Shown here: one piece after another, positions 18,651-22,609 of the stretch
Layout: every line of letters starts with the position of its first letter
Position numbering within the stretch: the stretch's first letter is position 1
Origin: Chlorokybus atmophyticus
Lineage: Eukaryota; Streptophyta; Chlorokybophyceae; Chlorokybales; Chlorokybaceae
Direction of reading: 5' to 3'
Assembly: GCA_009103225.1 (NCBI GenBank)
Contig: RHPI01000733.1
Location: forward strand, 5,367 to 27,975
Length of the DNA: 22,609 nucleotides
Position numbers and translations under genes: made by a program
The notes under the pieces: generated by a model
Told to the model about the DNA's origin: nothing
Seen by the model: the letters and a program-made list of their open reading frames with translations, nothing else
Database searches by the model: none

Positions 18651-19030
18651 TCACATGTGCGCTTGTCTTGAAGGTCCTAGAAGATGCATATGTTCATTGG
18701 ACAAGAGCAAATGCGGATATGGCTGGGAAGTATGATGTTATTGCAAACCGCAATACGGACATTGCGAAATGGTATGCACAATCCATGGCCACGAGACCGT
18801 CTGACCAATACTATAAGACCAAGGTACAATCTCATTCATTGCTCATACTCAGGGGTACGAAATTCTTCAAGATGATTGATGTGAACCTAGTAAGGGCAAG
18901 TACAAAAGTGCTTGTCACAAGATGGTTGGCCGCCTTCGATTACACTAGGGTCCGAACGAGGTGGAGACGCCCACTACCCATTGTGGCTAAGATAAGGCAC
19001 AAGGGGTATATAAGTGAGCATGCTAAGTAG
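18602..19030 (+). CDS. Unclassified ORF, 142 codons, doubtful
   Basis: Open from 18602 to TAG at 19028-19030. The N-terminus falls in the degenerate ACAAATGTC repeats (LATNVHIVEDNVDITCALVL). The middle has ADMAGKYDVIANRNTDIAKW and the end is rich in Arg/Lys. I recognise no domain, the first residue is not encoded by ATG, and no promoter or intron structure is clear. It may be a remnant of a repetitive protein or a chance frame. Confidence 0.2.
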   Translation: MSVLATNVHIVEDNVDITCALVLKVLEDAYVHWTRANADMAGKYDVIANRNTDIAKWYAQSMATRPSDQYYKTKVQSHSLLILRGTKFFKMIDVNLVRASTKVLVTRWLAAFDYTRVRTRWRRPLPIVAKIRHKGYISEHAK

Positions 19031-19203
19031 GCAAGGAAGGGGGATGGGAGACTTGGGCTTACCTTGCCTTGGCGTGCTTGCTCGTGTGGGCTTTCACGTG
19101 GGGTGTTCAGGTGAAAGGCCGTTCAAGGGGGTGCCAAAGCTGTTCAACCTCAAGGAGTTAAGCTTGTCTTGTGTGTGAGTGTGTACACTTGGTGGACGTG
19201 CTT

Positions 19204-19342
19204 ACACTTGCACGTGTGAGTGTATGCACGGTGCCAACACTTGTGTGTGAGTGCATGTCGTGCACTCACACACACTTGCACGTGTGAGTGTATGCACGGT
19301 GCCAACACTTGTGTGTGAGTGCATGTCGTGCACTCACACACA
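19204..19342. repeat. 68-bp tandem duplication with strong hairpins
   Basis: The unit starting acacttgcacgtgtgagtg at 19204 recurs from 19272 with a 68-base period and appears identical. Each unit contains TGTGTGTGAGTGCA-TGTCG-TGCACTCACACACA, an inverted repeat with arms of about 14 bases and a 5-base loop. The surroundings (19160-19450) are GT/AC-rich and carry degraded pieces of the same motif. Confidence 0.9.
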
Positions 19343-19464
19343 CACGGTGTGAGAGTACTAACACAAGTGTGTATACGTTGCTAACATTTGTAGGTGAGTG
19401 TTTCCACGGTGAGAGGGAGTGCTTGCACTTGTTTGCAAGTGCGTGCACGAAGTAGAGTGCTAGA

Positions 19465-19487
19465 CCCTCTTAGGCCGCCTAAGAGGG
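19465..19487. repeat. Inverted repeat, 10-bp arms, 3-base loop
   Basis: CCCTCTTAGG (19465-19474), loop ccg, CCTAAGAGGG (19478-19487). It could be a transcript hairpin or a mobile-element end; no gene context decides. Confidence 0.8.
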
Positions 19488-20239
19488 CCTTGAAGAACTA
19501 AGTGTTCAAGCTTAAGGCGTTGCATCTATCTCGAAGCCAAGCATGCTACGAAGTGGCATAGCCTTGCGCAAGTTAAGAGTAAGTTGTAAGCTAATGCGCC
19601 ATGATAGTCTGGTGTTGTAGTGAGAAGACTACGTGTAGCTCGTGCACAAGTGTGCATGAGGGCTTTGTAAGTTATATAGCGTGACTCATTTGAGGTACAA
19701 GTGTATGAAGCTTGGGCCGGCATTATCGTGTGTGCACGCATGTGGGTTGCTGTGCACGAAGCACGATGTGTGTGTCATTACTGTGACTTTCAAGTTGATG
19801 CACCGTATGGGCTGCCTTAGCATGTACATGTTGTGAGGAACGAGTCTGCTCTACACGAGTGAAGGGCTACTCTTCACGAGTGAAGGGCTAATTACAAGTC
19901 AAGTTGTGGTCATCTTGCACTACGTTCTGCAAGGAGACGCATCTTTCATGTGTGTGTCTACTCCATGTGATAGATGGTGCATAAGACAGCATGACATGGT
20001 CTCATGGTGTACAATAGCATGCGTACATGCATGGCAAGGGGGTTACGACGAATTTGAGCTACGATAAGGGAAGGCATGCTATGCGCACGACACACAAATG
20101 GCTACATTGAGATCAGCACGCATAGCACTACAGGCTTCATAATGCCTTGCCTCCGCGGAGTATTGGCATGCTTATTACGTTAGGTTAAAGTAATAGCATA
20201 ATTCTATTACTATTACTGAACGTAAAGGATAGCATAAGG
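19488..20239. other. No recognised gene
   Basis: No ORF with coding character. A short direct repeat cacgagtgaagggcta occurs twice near 19854-19889. AT-rich DNA at 20170-20215 precedes the LINE fragment. Confidence 0.45.
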
Positions 20240-20256
20240 AGGTCAAACTTTGACCT
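20240..20256. repeat. 17-bp palindrome upstream of the LINE fragment
   Basis: AGGTCAAA (20240-20247), C, TTTGACCT (20249-20256): perfect 8-base arms with a single-base centre, about 45-60 bases before the truncated LINE frame becomes recognisable. Confidence 0.85.
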
Positions 20257-20299
20257 GAGGTATGCTTGTTGGTGGACACGTTCAAAGCCAGGCAGCGAC

Positions 20300-20692
20300 G
20301 CGAGGTTGCTGGTGGACGTCACGATTACTGTACCGCGAGCGACAGTAGCACGTGCAGCTGAGCAGGGGAAGGGGAGGAAGTACCACGACCACTACCCAGC
20401 TGACTCTTTCGTGCCGCTAGCTATGGAGACACACGGTTGGTTGGGAGAGCCGTTTATGCAGCTGCGCACGGACTGTGCGCGCCAAGTTGTGCAGCTGCGG
20501 GGCATCGAGGCGAGATGCACGGTGTGCTTTGGCCCAATACCGCCAGCAAGCGTCGGTGACACTACAGCGCAAGCGATGACGATGTTGGCGCTCACCACCG
20601 CGGCAATCCGGCTCACCGAGAAACGCCTGGACGATGCGGTCCCCGCGACAGCTCTGGCTGATGTTGCTGCTCTGACGCATGATGTTGTGTAG
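20300..20692 (+). pseudogene. C-terminal fragment of a LINE-type (non-LTR) reverse transcriptase polyprotein
   Basis: The frame starts at non-ATG codons (LLVDVTITVPRATVARAAEQ at about 20306-20365) and ends at TAG (20690-20692). The segments VDVTI, YHDHYPADSFVPLAMETHGW, RQVVQLRGIEARC and the downstream Ala/Thr-rich tail resemble the region behind the RT domain in non-LTR retrotransposons annotated widely in green algae. That region follows the polymerase and has no enzymatic motif of its own. Only the last 130 codons are present, consistent with the 5' truncation typical of LINE insertion, and the polymerase motifs are absent. No poly(A) tail is seen; a hairpin follows immediately (20694-20720). 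The identification rests on remembered similarity. Confidence 0.6.
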
Positions 20693-20693
20693 G

Positions 20694-20720
20694 TGGTTGT
20701 GTAGGTCATCTACACAACCA
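20694..20720. repeat. Hairpin directly after the LINE fragment's stop
   Basis: TGGTTGTGTAG (20694-20704), loop gtcat, CTACACAACCA (20710-20720): 11-base perfect arms starting one base after the TAG. Some non-LTR elements end in a 3' hairpin or short repeat recognised by their own reverse transcriptase, which could explain its place. A variant (ctacacacc) follows. Confidence 0.8.
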
Positions 20721-20868
20721 TCTACACACCAACAGCGTTATCCGCATGAGTAGGCGTGGACATGAACGGTTGGGTATGATGTACAACTTGCCCACGAGCA
20801 TGCGTTTCCATGAAATAGACTTTGTGATGGATGTTGTAGATAGTCAGCGCCATTGCTTCAGCTTTCAG

Positions 20869-20935
20869 GCGGTAGCAGCGGCGGCGGCGGAGGCGGTGAA
20901 GGCGGTCGGGAAGGAGGTGGAGGAGGTGGAGGTTT
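20869..20935 (+). repeat. GGC/GGT/GGA-rich low-complexity tract
   Basis: Strongly strand-asymmetric G-rich triplets, with no C or T in long stretches. They open frames in all three plus-strand registers (Gly-, Ala/Val/Glu-rich), so the ORF at 20746-21084 covering it is not good evidence of a gene. Confidence 0.8.
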
Positions 20936-21084
20936 CCTGTTTTCAAGACAGGCAAGCGGTTTGTATTGGGCTGCTTTGGTTTGCATACTCAGCTGCAGCT
21001 GTGCTTGCGGCAGGCTATGCTTGTCGTGTGCAACAACACACAGTTCTAAGCTTGAGTCGTTCCGGTAGGTGGTGTGGCAGTTGA

Positions 21085-22347
21085 CACATAATGCATCGAT
21101 TTGTGTGCTTAATCTCAACAATCAGGCAATAAAGCAATGCACACTATGCGCACCGTGACAACTTTGCGTGTGCGCCAGCTAGCACTCAATGTCAAGTTGA
21201 CCGTGTACAAAACGCATGCCACGCAGTTCAGCTGAACGTATGAGTGTACAGCTGCATATGCATGCACGTGGCCCACATGTAACACTATGCACAGTATCAC
21301 TGCCAGAGTGCGACCACCGAGTTAGTACTGCTTGCTAAGCACGCAGCTACTGTAGCTACTACTTCACCACAACTACCATGTATGTGTGCCCACGCCCATG
21401 ATTATATGTGTATGCAACTGAGTGACTGTTGATTGACTGCTTGGCATACATGTGCGCTCATGTGCGCTCAAGCGCAATTTACAGTCACTGAGCCAAGAGA
21501 CCATGTACAAAATGTCGCACCTCAGCACTATGTGTGTGTGCGTGTACATCCACAGGTTGTAAATGGGTATTTACAATGCAGCACATTCTAACAGACTGGA
21601 GCGAAGGGAAGTTCAGCGTTGACCATGTATAAGTGGTTTTTGAACAAATTTAATAGCAGTCGCGTGCATACGCGCAAATGGATGGAAGCTGTGCGTACAC
21701 GAGATTCCGCGTGTGGGCACACATGCGCACACACGTGCGTGCATGCGCATGACTCCGTGTCTGTGTATGACCGCTGGCTTCTGCACAACGCAAACGAAAC
21801 TTCCACAAGTAGTTGCCATGTTGACTGACTATTGGAGTGACAATGGCCCTGGTTAGCTGGTATGTCGGGGTTATGAACAACCACCGGTTGACATTGTGTT
21901 GCATGCATTCAACTTTTGCTGCACACATTGCGGCTTTGGTTGGCATATTGATTGATTAGCGTTCTTTGCCAACACTGGCTTTGTCGACTTGAAGTGACTT
22001 CGCCTTTGCCATATATAACGTGCAAGAGTGCCAGATGCAAACGGGCACGCCGCATCCGTTTGCAGTGTGCGCAGGCTGGAAGGAGCGGTGCAAGCGAGGA
22101 TGGCGGTGTGGGTACAGGATATGCTGGCAGTAGTTGGAAACATGGTTTGTCGGACTGTGCTTAAGGTGTAAGTGGGTGACTGTGGGTGTGTGGGAGGAGG
22201 TGTGTGTGGGGATGGTGTCAGGGACTGCCGGATTGGCGTCGTAGTGAGCTGCGTGCACAGCACCCGTCAACCAAGCTTGCTGAGGATGTACTGAATGTTT
22301 GTGATCGGCTTCCAGGCATAAGCAGTTGCTTGTGAGTGTGAGTGTGA
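21085..22347. other. No recognised gene
   Basis: Only short overlapping ORFs, several driven by CA/GT-rich composition. An alternating purine-pyrimidine segment at about 21709-21750 has Z-DNA potential. The strand is GT/GGT-biased at 22165-22215. Confidence 0.45.
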
Positions 22348-22400
22348 GTGTGTATACACGTACGCACATGTGCATGTGCATGTGTGTGCGTGTGCGTGTG
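22348..22400. repeat. 53-bp strictly alternating purine-pyrimidine tract
   Basis: Every base from 22348 to 22400 alternates purine and pyrimidine, mostly GT/GC/AC steps with a TATA centre. This is the textbook composition for left-handed Z-DNA under supercoiling. No neighbouring gene is visible. Confidence 0.9.
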
Positions 22401-22574
22401 GGCCAGCTAAGCACTCTGCTTTACATGTACAATACTGCAGCGTCTAGTACAGTGCACGCTGGTCGCTATCCACATCTTCACAATCACATGCAGTCAGTCT
22501 GCACACGTGCTCTCTCACACTCCACCACCGCCCAGTGGCCACGCCGGCAGGTCTCCTGAGTCTGCCTCCACGAT

Positions 22575-22575
<1 letters not shown>

Positions 22576-22606
<31 letters not shown>
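22576..22606. repeat. Poly(G) run of 31 at the window end
   Basis: 31 consecutive G, followed only by cgg. It is either a real G homopolymer at a contig end or a sequencing artefact; its place on the extreme edge favours an assembly boundary. Confidence 0.95.
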
Positions 22607-22609
22607 CGG

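Noticed and set aside
20746-21084. 112-codon ORF over the GGC/GGT tract
   Set aside because: Kept open by G-rich triplets in all three frames; no domain or splice evidence.
21871-22414. Overlapping 130- and 152-codon minus-strand ORFs
   Set aside because: His/Thr/Pro-rich output of CA-repeat-like DNA; no family resemblance.
1-22609. Telomeric or centromeric repeats, tRNA or rRNA genes
   Set aside because: No TTTAGGG/TTTTAGGG arrays and no cloverleaf or rRNA core sequence recognised by eye.

Overview
The window looks like nuclear DNA of a eukaryote, most likely a green alga. The evidence is a Ty3/gypsy-type LTR retrotransposon, the tail of a LINE-type reverse transcriptase of a kind I associate with chlorophytes, genes that make sense only with GT-AG introns, TGTAA motifs (the usual volvocine/chlorophyte poly(A) signal) after two putative 3' exons, and long microsatellites. 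No bacterial operon or rRNA/tRNA gene is visible. The species cannot be fixed from the sequence. The window opens in (CT)43 and closes in a 31-base G run, so both edges may be assembly ends in simple repeats.

Layout. 1-331: a microsatellite and a probable 3'-terminal exon (+). 332-1795: no gene seen. 1796-3216: a minus-strand gene with three well-supported exons and one weaker exon, joined by phase-consistent introns. 3217-4188: no recognisable gene. 4189-15549: one decayed Ty3/gypsy element, in the order gag (two CCHC knuckles, Asn/Gly 48-bp repeats), linker, retropepsin, a C5 cytosine DNA methyltransferase, reverse transcriptase, RNase H, DDE integrase, PHD finger. 15762-16522: a second, unrelated-looking, phage-type cytosine methyltransferase pseudogene just outside the element. 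16523-20290: mostly non-coding, with a 62-bp palindrome, degenerate repeats and a 68-bp tandem hairpin repeat. 20300-20692: a 5'-truncated LINE C-terminal fragment. 20700-22609: low-complexity and non-coding DNA.

Two things stand out. First, the retrotransposon carries its own DNA methyltransferase in one polyprotein frame with the protease (PR-DNMT-RT-RH-IN-PHD). Retrotransposon-borne DNMTs are known from charophytes and dinoflagellates, so the concept is not new, but this architecture is rare. Second, the terminal repeats are not arranged as ordinary LTRs. The order is X1-internal-Y1-X2-Y2, a 'split direct repeat' layout known from PAT/Kangaroo-type tyrosine-recombinase elements, yet this element has a DDE integrase and its outer ends are TGTC...GACA. 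A linearised two-LTR circle would give the same picture.

The element is inactive here: frameshifts, stops, and lost residues in the protease, RNase H and PHD finger. Many of the lesions read as C-to-T or G-to-A changes.
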